Made by a program: the position numbers and the translations under genes
The notes under the pieces: generated by a model
Database searches by the model: none
Told to the model about the DNA's origin: nothing
What the model saw: only the letters and a program-made list of their open reading frames with translations
Assembly: GCF_000160035.2 (NCBI RefSeq)
Contig: NZ_KI535366.1
Location: forward strand, 85,471-149,470
DNA: 64,000 bases
Reading direction: 5' to 3'
Origin: Catonella morbi ATCC 51271
GTDB taxonomy: Bacteria; Bacillota; Clostridia; Lachnospirales; Lachnospiraceae
Shown here: piece after piece, positions 1 through 8,045 of the stretch
Layout: each line of letters starts with the position of its first letter
Position numbering within the stretch: the stretch's first letter is position 1

Positions 1-1710
1 TCATCTTTGAGCAAAACAACTGCAATAGGAACAAATATCGTTCTTGTATGTGCGTTGTTTATGTTTTTGTTGGTAGGATACCTTATCATATATAATATAT
101 TTCAAATTTCTGTGTTAAGAGATATTCATTTTTGGGGCCTCTTAAAAACCATTGGTACTTCAGAACGCCAAATTCGCTCAATCATTCGCAGGCAGACATT
201 CCGGCTTTCCGTAATCGGAATTCCTGTTGGTCTGCTGGCGGGTTATTTGATTGGGAAAATATTGCTGCCTATACTGATGAAAGCCAGCGCCTTTTCCGAT
301 TATGATGCGATTATATCTCCGAATCCTCTCATTTTTATTGCAGCTTCTTTATTTACCTTTTTGACCGTATGGATCAGTACGAGAAAATCCGAAAAGACAG
401 CGGCAAAAGTTTCGCCCATTGAAGCGGTTAGATATACAGACACCGACCCCGTCTTTGAGAAAAGAAAGAAGCGTCGTATGTATGTTGGAAATATTTGTTG
501 TGCTATGGCATGGGCAAATTTAGGGAGAAACAAAAAGCGTACCGCGCTGGTTGTCCTTAGCCTTTCCTTAAGCATTGTTCTGACCAATACAGTTTTTACG
601 CTTTCCAACAGTGTCAACCCAGAAAAAGCGATTGAAAATTTGATTGGGGCAGAATTTTGTGTGGGACATAATAATCTTCTAAATTATATTGAGATAAACG
701 AAAACAGCGCAATAAGCAAAAGCATGGTGGAGAGTATTCAATCTCAACCCGGCTTTGAAAATGGTGGCTATGAATACGGGTGCCGCGCATCTTATAGGAG
801 CGATACAACACAACAGGTTGTAAACCAGCAGGAGGACGGTTCTTTTGATACCCACATTTACGGATTAGATTGTACGCTCCTTTCTTGGGCAAAATTAGTT
901 GATGGCGAGTTAGATGCAGAAAAGTTGGCATCCGGGCAATATATTTTGGAAGGCGCTTATGTTAATTCCAGAGGTGACATGGATGAAAGCAGCATGAACC
1001 ATGCCGTAGGTGATACCGTACAGTTATATTGCAATGGCGCGGTTCAAGAATTTACAGTATTAGGACATATCGTTGCAAATGAGGGTAATACCTATGATTG
1101 GCTCGGATCGTGCTTCTTCTTGCCCAGTAATATTTATCAGTCGTTCACCGGAAATAATTATGCCATGACGTACCTTTTTAATGTGTATGATGGTTATGAA
1201 AATCAAATGAACCGCTTTTTAGAACAATATGTGAGCGAAGTGGAACCGGAAATGGCCTTCCGTTCAAAAGATACGATTATGGATGGTGTTTCAGACATCC
1301 AAAACATCATAATTTCCGTGGGCGGCACTATGGCTTTTCTCATTGGAATTATTGGCCTGTTGAATTTTGCCAATACAATATTGACCAGTTTATTCAGCCG
1401 CCGTCAAGAATTTGCGTTGATACAAAGTGTAGGTATGACCGGTAAACAGCTTCGCCGTTTGCTTTGCATGGAAAGCTGTTTATATATTATATTCTCTGTT
1501 GTAATCGCTGTCCCATTTTGCTTTGCTATTGCCACAGCGGTTGTTCGTCCCGTATGTGAAATGATCTGGTTTTTAAGCTATAACGCAAACTATTATCCAG
1601 TAATACTCATTTCAATCATTTTGTTGTTCATCGGTATTTTCATTCCTTGTTTTCTCAATAAATTCATCAGTAAGGAGAGTGTTGTGGAAAGGTTGAAGCG
1701 GGGTGAATAA
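1..1710 (+). CDS. FtsX-like ABC transporter permease, 5' end outside window
   Basis: Membrane permease of a MacB/FtsX-type ABC exporter; substrate unknown. The frame is open from the first base, so the N-terminus lies upstream and a first membrane segment and ATPase gene are presumably missing. Visible architecture: three hydrophobic segments in the first 125 residues (end of the first FtsX domain), a fourth near residue 180, a long extracytoplasmic region at about 205-435, then three more segments forming the second FtsX domain. The motif SVGMTGKQLRRLL after the fifth segment is typical of FtsX cytoplasmic loops. The gene is followed at once by a VanY-type remnant, a pairing that suggests a cell-envelope or antibiotic-response cassette, but this is inference. 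Family call is firm, role is not. Confidence 0.85.
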   Translation, partial: SSLSKTTAIGTNIVLVCALFMFLLVGYLIIYNIFQISVLRDIHFWGLLKTIGTSERQIRSIIRRQTFRLSVIGIPVGLLAGYLIGKILLPILMKASAFSDYDAIISPNPLIFIAASLFTFLTVWISTRKSEKTAAKVSPIEAVRYTDTDPVFEKRKKRRMYVGNICCAMAWANLGRNKKRTALVVLSLSLSIVLTNTVFTLSNSVNPEKAIENLIGAEFCVGHNNLLNYIEINENSAISKSMVESIQSQPGFENGGYEYGCRASYRSDTTQQVVNQQEDGSFDTHIYGLDCTLLSWAKLVDGELDAEKLASGQYILEGAYVNSRGDMDESSMNHAVGDTVQLYCNGAVQEFTVLGHIVANEGNTYDWLGSCFFLPSNIYQSFTGNNYAMTYLFNVYDGYENQMNRFLEQYVSEVEPEMAFRSKDTIMDGVSDIQNIIISVGGTMAFLIGIIGLLNFANTILTSLFSRRQEFALIQSVGMTGKQLRRLLCMESCLYIIFSVVIAVPFCFAIATAVVRPVCEMIWFLSYNANYYPVILISIILLFIGIFIPCFLNKFISKESVVERLKRGE

Positions 1711-1712
1711 CA

Positions 1713-1950
1713 GTGGGATATAGGAGCAGAAAACCGAAAGGGAAAAGACTTGTTGCAAGATTGGTTTTAACAGCCATATTCATCATGTTTATTATATGCG
1801 TTGCTAAGTTGCCCACAATCAATGTGCTACTACAGGAAATATTATCTCCGGGCCAGTCAGCAAGCACAGAATATGGCTGGAATTTGATACTGGTCAACCA
1901 AGATTATAAGGTGCCAAAGGATTGGGATATTGAGCTTACAGAGTTGTTCA
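1713..1950 (+). pseudogene. VanY-type D-Ala-D-Ala carboxypeptidase, N-terminal remnant
   Basis: Begins with GTG directly after the permease stop. It has a basic N-terminus, one hydrophobic segment (about residues 15-37) and then NLILVNQDYKVPKDW followed by ELTEL, which matches the conserved lead-in of VanY/peptidase M15B enzymes. The zinc-binding catalytic domain (SxHxxGxAxD and HxH regions) is absent. After ELTEL the frame turns into cysteine- and lysine-rich sequence with no family resemblance and runs on into the Rpn-like tail that follows. Read as a truncated, non-functional gene. Family recognition rests on this short stretch only. Confidence 0.6.
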
Positions 1951-2060
1951 AGTTTTTTGGTAAATGGAGGTGCTTATCGGGTAGTAAGCAACAACGCTGT
2001 CGTCATTTTGGCGGAAAGGGAGAGAACCACCTAATCCCCCAACAGAAAGGAGGAAAAAAT

Positions 2061-2255
2061 ATGGAGAAATTTTTTGAGCCTATGTTTGAAAGAGCAGAAG
2101 CAAGAGGGGAAGTAAGAGGGGAAGCAAAAGGAGAAAATTCTCTTGCTAAATTAATTGGTTGTTTATTATCAGAAGGAAAGAATGATACAATTAAAGAAGT
2201 TGTAGAAAATGAAGAAATAAGACATATATTGTATAAGGAGTATGGTATACAATAG
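2061..2255 (+). CDS. Small protein resembling the C-terminal tail of Rpn/PD-(D/E)XK transposase-like nucleases
   Basis: A 64-residue reading frame with an excellent Shine-Dalgarno (AAAGGAGG at 2046-2053, 7 bases before ATG). The same frame is open upstream from the VanY remnant, but the strong ribosome site argues for initiation here. The protein has GEVRGEAKGE-type repeats followed by LAKLIGCLLSEGK and ends LYKEYGIQ, the pattern seen at the C-terminus of Rpn family nucleases in Clostridia. No nuclease domain is encoded upstream. It may be a decayed fragment or a stand-alone small protein; Rpn genes elsewhere make short internal-start products that counteract the full-length toxin, and this could be such a piece. 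Function unproven. Confidence 0.5.
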   Translation: MEKFFEPMFERAEARGEVRGEAKGENSLAKLIGCLLSEGKNDTIKEVVENEEIRHILYKEYGIQ

Positions 2256-2283
2256 AATTATGCTACAAGGTTTAAAATAATAG

Positions 2284-2336
2284 AATGCTGTAAACCCGTT
2301 TGTGTGATTACCATACAAAGGTTTACAGCATTTTTG
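2284..2336 (+). terminator. Strong intrinsic terminator
   Basis: A perfect 13-bp stem (AATGCTGTAAACC at 2284-2296 with its complement at 2320-2332), extended inward by TTTGT/ACAAA pairing and followed by a short T run. It separates the accessory 5' segment from the convergent gene at 2363-2797. The A-rich left flank means it may also stop transcripts of the - strand gene. Confidence 0.8.
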
Positions 2337-2362
2337 AAATTTGATGATAGAATATTGATTCA

Positions 2363-2797
2363 TCAATCATCATTCAAGAAAGAATAGTCATCTTCATTCT
2401 CATCAGCCGCAGCAAGAGCATTTATGGATTCCATATCAAGTTCACCGGTGACGAGTTCCTCTTCGGGAGGGGTTTCTGCGGATACAATTTCATTTTCGTC
2501 AACATCATCCATAAGCAGGGCTTCCTGTTCACGCCTTGCCATTTCAAGTTTGTAGTGGTTGGTTTCTTCATCTATTCTGATTTCCGAAAGCTCATTTGTA
2601 TCTATAATTACAGGCTCTTCAACGACTAATTGTACGTATTTTACTACATTTCCCGATACTAATTTGATATCACTTTCCTTTATAAGGTTGATGTCTTTTT
2701 TATATGGAAGGTGGTCATATATGGTATTGGTGGGATCCTGCAAATTGCTAAAAGGTCTGAGGGATCTGACAAAATTTTCCTCGTTTATATCAAACAC
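2363..2797 (-). CDS. Hypothetical acidic protein
   Basis: 144 residues, not recognised. It begins with GTG at 2797, preceded by AAGAAAGGCAG, a usable ribosome site. The N-terminal 60 residues are mixed and mildly basic (SLRPFSNL, YDHLPYKKDI); from about residue 70 the chain is very acidic and ends SFLNDD, so the C-terminal half is probably disordered. No signal peptide or membrane segment. It is the only - strand gene for 40 kb and is transcribed divergently from miaA, from a promoter whose -35 overlaps that of miaA. It ends 27 bases from the strong hairpin at 2284-2336, which could serve as its terminator. A real gene is likely because of the ribosome site, promoter and flanking structure. 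Confidence 0.55.
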   Translation of the reverse strand: MFDINEENFVRSLRPFSNLQDPTNTIYDHLPYKKDINLIKESDIKLVSGNVVKYVQLVVEEPVIIDTNELSEIRIDEETNHYKLEMARREQEALLMDDVDENEIVSAETPPEEELVTGELDMESINALAAADENEDDYSFLNDD

Positions 2798-2820
2798 CTG
2801 CCTTTCTTAAAATTATTAGG

Positions 2821-2857
2821 GTGTTAAAAGTATAACACAAAAACTCCCGATTGGCTA
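2821..2857 (-). promoter_or_regulatory. Promoter of the - strand gene with embedded palindrome
   Basis: Reading on the - strand: -35 TAGCCA (2857-2852), 17-base spacer, -10 TATACT (2834-2829), start of the gene about 30 bases further. The -10 sits in the palindrome GTGTTA-aaagta-TAACAC (2821-2838), a plausible operator. The -35 overlaps that of the divergent miaA promoter. Confidence 0.45.
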
Positions 2858-2879
2858 TAATTAAAATTAGTGATATAAT
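2851..2879 (+). promoter_or_regulatory. Sigma-A promoter of the miaA operon
   Basis: -35 TTGGCT (2851-2856), exactly 17 bases, then an extended -10 TGATATAAT (2871-2879). Expected transcript start is near 2886, giving a leader of about 80 bases before miaA. No clear leader structure was seen. Confidence 0.7.
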
Positions 2880-2967
2880 AGAGCTAACAGCAAATTGGGA
2901 ATATACGGTATTCAAAAAACTTCATTCCCGGATTCCGGCTGAGTAAATGTGATTAGGAGCTGATTTA

Positions 2968-3894
2968 ATGAAAGATTTGATAGTTTTAACAGGACCTACG
3001 GCAGTAGGAAAGACATCATTGTCTATAAGCCTTGCAAAGGCAGTAGGCGGAGAAATAATTTCTGCCGACTCCATGCAGGTATATAAATATATGAATATAG
3101 GTACTGCTAAAATTACAGAAGAAGAGATGTGCGGTGTTCCAAATTTTCTTATAGACGAACTGGAGCCGGATGAAGAATTTAATGTTACTGTTTTCAAAAA
3201 TAAAGTAATGAAATATATAGAGGAAATACGATCGAGGGGACATATCCCAATAATAGTGGGTGGAACAGGTTTTTATATCCAATCGGTGATTTATGATATT
3301 AACTTTAGTGAATACGGTGATGATAGTGAAGTGAGAAGAAAATATGAAGAAATGGCAGAAACTTTAGGTAAAACAGAGCTTCATAAAAAACTTTCCGAGG
3401 CTGATAAGGACTATGCTGATTCAGTTTCTGAAAATAATGTAAAAAAAGTGGTAAGAGCCCTTGCGTTCTATGAAATGACGGGAGAAAAGCTGTCGGTACA
3501 CAACAAAAAAGAAAGAGAGAGAACCTCGCCATTTGATTTTGCATATTTTGTGCTAACTATGGACAGGAAGAAACTTTATGAAAGAATCGACCATAGGGTT
3601 GACCTTATGTTTGAAATGGGACTGGTAGACGAAGTAAAAAGTCTTATGGCAAGAGGCTACAACAAATCTATGGTTTCTATGCAGGGCATAGGCTATAAGG
3701 AAGTTATAGATTATCTAAACGGGGAAACAAGTCTTTCGGAATGTATGGATATAATTAAGCGTGACACAAGGCATTTTGCAAAAAGACAGCTTACCTGGTT
3801 TAAGAGAGAGAAGGTGGTAACTTATATAAATAAAGATGAATTTGCCACAGAAGATGAATGTTTAAAAGAAATGCTGAGAGTATATAATTCTTAG
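2968..3894 (+). CDS. miaA: tRNA dimethylallyltransferase
   Basis: Transfers a dimethylallyl group to N6 of A37 in tRNAs reading UNN codons. 308 residues, normal length. P-loop GPTAVGKT at residues 9-16, the substrate motif DSMQVYK at 34-40, VGGTGFYI in the middle and MQGIGYKE near residue 235 are all present. ATG is preceded by TAGGAG at 2951-2956. The partner enzyme MiaB, which methylthiolates the same base, is encoded 51 kb downstream in this window. No mutS/mutL or hfq neighbour is seen here, unlike many Firmicutes miaA loci. Confidence 0.97.
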   Translation: MKDLIVLTGPTAVGKTSLSISLAKAVGGEIISADSMQVYKYMNIGTAKITEEEMCGVPNFLIDELEPDEEFNVTVFKNKVMKYIEEIRSRGHIPIIVGGTGFYIQSVIYDINFSEYGDDSEVRRKYEEMAETLGKTELHKKLSEADKDYADSVSENNVKKVVRALAFYEMTGEKLSVHNKKERERTSPFDFAYFVLTMDRKKLYERIDHRVDLMFEMGLVDEVKSLMARGYNKSMVSMQGIGYKEVIDYLNGETSLSECMDIIKRDTRHFAKRQLTWFKREKVVTYINKDEFATEDECLKEMLRVYNS

Positions 3895-3902
3895 CTAAAA
3901 TA

Positions 3903-3911
3903 TGTTATACT
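3903..3911 (+). promoter_or_regulatory. Extended -10 promoter candidate before the metallo-hydrolase gene
   Basis: TGTTATACT matches the extended -10 form TGnTATAAT at five of six core bases, with start expected near 3918 and the next ATG at 3950. There is no good -35 at the right distance, so this is a tentative secondary promoter inside the miaA transcription unit. Confidence 0.35.
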
Positions 3912-3949
3912 TACTTAACAATAAACTTGAGACAAAATGGAGATAAGGT

Positions 3950-5545
3950 ATGAAACTACATTTTATTGGTGCTGATCATGAAGTTACCGGAAGTGCACAT
4001 TTTTTATCAGCCTGCGGAAAAAATATCCTTGTTGATTATGGTATGGAGCAGGGAATAAATGTGTTTGAAAATGCAGAGCTTCCGGTGTCTCCGTCGGATA
4101 TTGACTATCTTTTGGTTACACATGCCCATATAGATCATACAGGTATGATACCTGCCCTTTATAAGAACGGATTTAAAGGGGAAATATATGCAACTACTGC
4201 TACCTGCGATCTTTGTGACATTATGCTCAGAGATTCTGCTCATATTCAGGAATTTGAGGCGGAGTGGAAGAACAGAAAGAATAAAAGAGCAGGTAAGGAA
4301 AAATTTAACCCGCCCTATACTATGGAAGATGTAGAAGGTGTACTTAAACGTTTTAATAAAGTAGATTATAATGAAGAATTTGTGCTTTGTGAGGGAATAA
4401 CGGTTTCTTTCACTGATGTGGGACATCTTCTCGGTTCTGCCAGTATAAAGATTTCCATAACCGAAGGTGATACTACTAAGGTGATTGTATTCTCGGGTGA
4501 TATAGGCAACATAAACCAGCCTATAATAAAAGATCCCGAATACACCACAGACGCGGACTATGTAATTATGGAGTCCACCTACGGTGACAGGCTGCATGGA
4601 GAAAGAATAGATTATGTAGCTGAGCTTTCGGATATTTTAAATGATACTTTTAGCAGAGGAGGCAATGTTGTCATACCTTCGTTTGCGGTAGGGCGTACTC
4701 AGGAAATACTTTATTTTATGAGGAAAATTAAAGAGGACAGGCTGGTTTACGGCTATGACGATTTTGAGGTATTTGTAGACAGTCCTCTTGCTATAGAAGC
4801 TACAAATATTTTCAATGAAAACTATGCTGACTGCTTTGATGAAGAAGCAATGGAATTAATCAGGGCAGGTATTAACCCTATCAGTTTCGATGGCCTTAAG
4901 ACCTCTGTTACAAGTACGGACTCTATTGCGATAAACTTCGATAAAAAACCGAAGGTTATAATTTCAGCCTCGGGAATGTGTGAAGCCGGCCGAATCAGAC
5001 ATCATTTGAAACACAATCTGTGGAGAAAGGAGTGTACGGTACTCTTTGTAGGATATCAGGCAGCAGGCACTCTTGGCCGTATTCTTATAGACGGTGCAGA
5101 GAGAGTTAAGCTCTTTGGCGAGGAAATTGAAGTAAATGCTGAGATTAAAGTACTTGCGGGAGTGAGCGGTCATGCTGATAAGAACGGACTGATTTCGTGG
5201 ATATCGGCCTTTAATCCAAAACCGGATGCAGTATTCATAGTGCATGGTGAGGATAAAGTGGTAGAAAATTTTAGAAAAACCCTGATAGAAGAATACAAAC
5301 ACAATGCTTATGCACCTTACAGCGGTTCAATATATGATCTGGCCTTGGGTGAGTGGGAATATATTGCGGAGCCTATACCTGTTAAGAAAGAGGTTAAATA
5401 CGTTAAGCACAGGGCTGAGTATGAAAAACTGCTTTGGGCAGGGCAGAAGCTGCTTGATATAATTAATGCAAACAGCGGGCTTGCCAATAAAGATATGAAT
5501 AAATTTGCGGAACAGATTGAAGCAATTTGTGATAAGTGGAAATAA
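3950..5545 (+). CDS. MBL-fold/beta-CASP metallo-hydrolase with RMMBL domain
   Basis: Predicted RNA-processing nuclease of the CPSF73/YSH1-like beta-CASP family, cytoplasmic. 531 residues. Metal-binding motif HAHIDHTG starts at residue 58 (H58, H60, D62, H63); further zinc ligands are in GHLLGSAS and FSGDIG; the beta-CASP region begins around MESTYGDR and continues to SGMCEAGRIRHHLK; the RMMBL domain contains SGHADKNGL. The C-terminal 80 residues are family-variable. ATG is preceded by GGAGATAAGG. It is distinct from RNase J, which has a different C-terminus. RNA substrate unknown; nuclease activity is inferred from the family. Confidence 0.88.
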   Translation: MKLHFIGADHEVTGSAHFLSACGKNILVDYGMEQGINVFENAELPVSPSDIDYLLVTHAHIDHTGMIPALYKNGFKGEIYATTATCDLCDIMLRDSAHIQEFEAEWKNRKNKRAGKEKFNPPYTMEDVEGVLKRFNKVDYNEEFVLCEGITVSFTDVGHLLGSASIKISITEGDTTKVIVFSGDIGNINQPIIKDPEYTTDADYVIMESTYGDRLHGERIDYVAELSDILNDTFSRGGNVVIPSFAVGRTQEILYFMRKIKEDRLVYGYDDFEVFVDSPLAIEATNIFNENYADCFDEEAMELIRAGINPISFDGLKTSVTSTDSIAINFDKKPKVIISASGMCEAGRIRHHLKHNLWRKECTVLFVGYQAAGTLGRILIDGAERVKLFGEEIEVNAEIKVLAGVSGHADKNGLISWISAFNPKPDAVFIVHGEDKVVENFRKTLIEEYKHNAYAPYSGSIYDLALGEWEYIAEPIPVKKEVKYVKHRAEYEKLLWAGQKLLDIINANSGLANKDMNKFAEQIEAICDKWK

Positions 5546-5563
5546 AATGAGAGGGTGTAAAAT

Positions 5564-6577
5564 ATGGCAACTAATGTAAGTGAAAGTACAATGGACAGTG
5601 ATATAACAAGTAAACTTAACCAGCTTGATATAATTTCCCTTAAGGACGGGCTGACAGGTTTATGGAATAAGAAATATCTGTCTGATAAAGTGGATGACTA
5701 TGTGGGCGGAGAAAGAAACTCAGGTGTATTGTTTATCATAGACATTGATGAGTTTTCTCAAATAAATGAAAGATACGGTCATATTATGGGTGATGCCTGC
5801 CTGGTAAAACTTGCAGGTGTGCTCAGTAACTCATTTAGAGACAGGGATGTAGCATCAAGGATTTCTGCAGATGAATTTGGTGTATTTTTGGTCGGAAATC
5901 TGACTTATAAGGATATTAAAAGCATTTCAAGCAAGCTGTTAAAGACAGCCAAAGAAGGCTTTGCCGGAATGAAGCTTGACAGAGATTTTACTATATCTAT
6001 AGGAATTGCAAAGTCTCCCGCTAACGGCAGTGACTTCCTTTCGCTCTACAGGAAGGCCGTTGAGGCTCTAAGCAGTTCTAAACAGAACGGAAAAAACAGT
6101 TTCACTATAGCGGATGAGGACTATTCCAAAAATAAAGTAGTTAATACAAGCGCAGACATGGAGATAGTGAAGCACCTTATTTCCGAGAAGAACAGACCTA
6201 ACGGAGCTTATAAGGTTGAATATGACGGATTTAAACATATATATCAGTTTGTTTCGAGATATTCTGCCAGAAAAGAAACAGATATTGAAATCATTCTTTT
6301 TACAATATCTAAGAAAGACGGAAATATGATAGAACCGATTACGCTTTCTGAGGCAATGTTCGATCTTGAAAACATAATAAAAGTATCCTTAAGGATAGGT
6401 GATGTAGCTACCAAATACAGCTCCTGTCAGTACCTGGTTATGCTTATAGGTGCTCATAATGTCAACCCGGAAGATGTAGTCAAAAGAATAGTGAAGAATT
6501 ATTCTGATTTTGCTGATAAATATAGTATTGTGTTGAAATATGATATTGATTATTCGGTTTTACAAGAGGAAAAATAA
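5564..6577 (+). CDS. GGDEF-domain protein with degenerate active-site signature
   Basis: Cytoplasmic protein of 337 residues, no membrane segment. Residues 25-185 form a diguanylate-cyclase fold: DGLTGLWN at 28-35, the metal-binding D60-I-D62 strand, and the signature loop reading SADEF at 101-105 instead of GGDEF. The product-inhibition I-site RxxD (R92, D95) is placed exactly five residues before the signature, as in canonical enzymes. Residues about 200-335 look like a second, more eroded GGDEF fold (LRIGDVATKYSSCQYLVML). Loss of both signature glycines suggests it may bind c-di-GMP rather than make it, but aspartate and glutamate are retained, so activity cannot be excluded. Ribosome site GAGGGTG; followed after three bases by the CYTH gene. 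Confidence 0.85.
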   Translation: MATNVSESTMDSDITSKLNQLDIISLKDGLTGLWNKKYLSDKVDDYVGGERNSGVLFIIDIDEFSQINERYGHIMGDACLVKLAGVLSNSFRDRDVASRISADEFGVFLVGNLTYKDIKSISSKLLKTAKEGFAGMKLDRDFTISIGIAKSPANGSDFLSLYRKAVEALSSSKQNGKNSFTIADEDYSKNKVVNTSADMEIVKHLISEKNRPNGAYKVEYDGFKHIYQFVSRYSARKETDIEIILFTISKKDGNMIEPITLSEAMFDLENIIKVSLRIGDVATKYSSCQYLVMLIGAHNVNPEDVVKRIVKNYSDFADKYSIVLKYDIDYSVLQEEK

Positions 6578-6580
6578 GGA

Positions 6581-7084
6581 ATGGAAATAGAAAGAAAATT
6601 TTTGGTAAATAAACTTCCCGATAATCTAGAGTCCTGTGATAAGATTGAAATAGAGCAGGGCTATATAAGTAATAAGCCTACAATAAGAATTAGAAAAGCT
6701 GATGAAAAGTATATTTTAACGGTTAAGAGCAAGTTTGGTATCCGTAAAAATGAAGGTGATCCTGTAGTGAACAATGAGCATGAGTTTGAAATTACCGAAA
6801 AAGAATATGAAAATCTCAAGAAAAAGATTGATGGAAGGGTTTTAAGAAAAACTAGATATCTGATTCCTTTAGAGTACGGACTTATGGCTGAGTTAGATGT
6901 ATTTAAGGACAGGCTTTGCGGGCTTGTTTTTGCGGAAGTTGAGTTTCCGTCATTGGAAGCGGCCAATAACTTTAAAAAGCCTTATTGGCTGGGAAAAGAT
7001 GTAAGCGATGATAAAAGATATAGGAATTCAAAGATAGTAAAACTGGACAAATACAGTAAGGAATATTTTGAGGAGAATGTATGA
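6581..7084 (+). CDS. CYTH domain protein (class IV adenylate cyclase/triphosphatase family)
   Basis: 167 residues forming a triphosphate-tunnel fold. The N-terminus MEIERKFLV carries the diagnostic ExExK motif (E2, E4, K6), and charged strands with IRIRK and ILTVKSK follow in order. Bacterial members of this size next to unrelated housekeeping genes are usually inorganic or nucleoside triphosphatases rather than cyclases; substrate cannot be told from sequence. Its stop overlaps the yaaA start in ATGA, so the two are translationally coupled. Confidence 0.9.
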   Translation: MEIERKFLVNKLPDNLESCDKIEIEQGYISNKPTIRIRKADEKYILTVKSKFGIRKNEGDPVVNNEHEFEITEKEYENLKKKIDGRVLRKTRYLIPLEYGLMAELDVFKDRLCGLVFAEVEFPSLEAANNFKKPYWLGKDVSDDKRYRNSKIVKLDKYSKEYFEENV

Positions 7085-7830
7085 AAATAATTTTATCTCC
7101 TGCCAAGAAAATGAAGGTAGACACAGACTTTCCGGAGGTACCCGGAGAGCCTGTGTTTCTTGATGATACAAAGAAAATACTGGCTTGGCTCAAGGAAAGA
7201 AGCAGAGAAGAGTTAAAAAATATATGGAAATGCAATGACAGGCTGACTGATGAGAATGTGGAAAGAATTAAAAATATGGACCTGTACAAAGGTCTTACAC
7301 CTGCAATTTTATCCTATGAAGGTATCGCATATCAGTATATGGCACCTGCAGTCTTTGCTAAGGAACAGCTTAGCTACATACAGAGTCATTTAAGAATATT
7401 ATCAGCTTTTTACGGTGTACTAAAGCCGATGGACGGTGTAGTACCTTACAGGCTTGAAATGCAGGCAAAAGCAGACATTGATGGAAAGAGAGACCTGTAT
7501 GAGTTTTGGAAGGATAAGCTGTATAAAGAAGTAAGGGATGAAAGCGGAATTATCATTAATCTTGCTTCCAAGGAATACTATAAATGCATTGATAAATATT
7601 TAACAAAAGATGAAAGATTTATTACCTGTGACTTTGTAGAGGAGGTCAACGGAAAATTAGTTACCAAAGGAACCTATGCCAAGATGGTAAGAGGTGAAAT
7701 GGTAAGGTTTATGGCTGAAGAAAATATAGCTGCTCCTGAGGAAATAAAGAGGTTTGACAGGCTAAATTATAGTTTTAGGGAAGATTTATCAGACAATGGG
7801 AAATTTGTGTTTGAAAGGAGAATATCCTAA
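7081..7830 (+). CDS. yaaA: YaaA family peroxide-stress protein
   Basis: 249 residues, full length for the YaaA (DUF328/UPF0246) family, which in E. coli limits free iron and oxidative DNA damage. Family marks: N-terminal MKIILSPAKKM, then YKGLTPAILSYEGIAYQ, LSAFYGVLKPMDGVVPYRLEMQ and IINLASKEYYK. Start overlaps the CYTH gene by four bases. The biochemical reaction of the family is not settled. The gene is the last conserved one before the accessory pocket at 7831-10250. Confidence 0.93.
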   Translation: MKIILSPAKKMKVDTDFPEVPGEPVFLDDTKKILAWLKERSREELKNIWKCNDRLTDENVERIKNMDLYKGLTPAILSYEGIAYQYMAPAVFAKEQLSYIQSHLRILSAFYGVLKPMDGVVPYRLEMQAKADIDGKRDLYEFWKDKLYKEVRDESGIIINLASKEYYKCIDKYLTKDERFITCDFVEEVNGKLVTKGTYAKMVRGEMVRFMAEENIAAPEEIKRFDRLNYSFREDLSDNGKFVFERRIS

Positions 7831-7918
7831 AATATTTTTAGAGAGAATCATAAAACATTAAGAATTTAGAAAACTATGAATGTAATATAAGACTTTTGCA
7901 GCAAATTTTTACATTTAA

Positions 7919-8023
7919 AATACCTGTTATCTGTATCAAAAACCTCTGGTCTCAGCCTTAGGTATTTTAAGTATAGTTGGCATTATTATAGTGCTTATGG
8001 TACAAATCGATCATAAAAATTAA
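7919..8023 (+). pseudogene. Possible relic of a membrane protein 3' end
   Basis: In an otherwise gene-free 215-base gap, one frame without a start codon reads a classic transmembrane segment (LVSALGILSIVGIIIVLMV) followed by QIDHKN and a stop. This looks like the tail of a decayed membrane-protein gene, perhaps part of the insertion that brought in the following genes. It is short, so chance is possible. Confidence 0.3.
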
Positions 8024-8045
8024 AACAAGAATGAGAGGAAGAAAA

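Noticed and set aside
4007..4597. 196-codon open frame on the - strand
   Set aside because: It lies wholly inside the beta-CASP hydrolase gene in antisense, has no ribosome site and translates to low-complexity I/Y/F-rich sequence.
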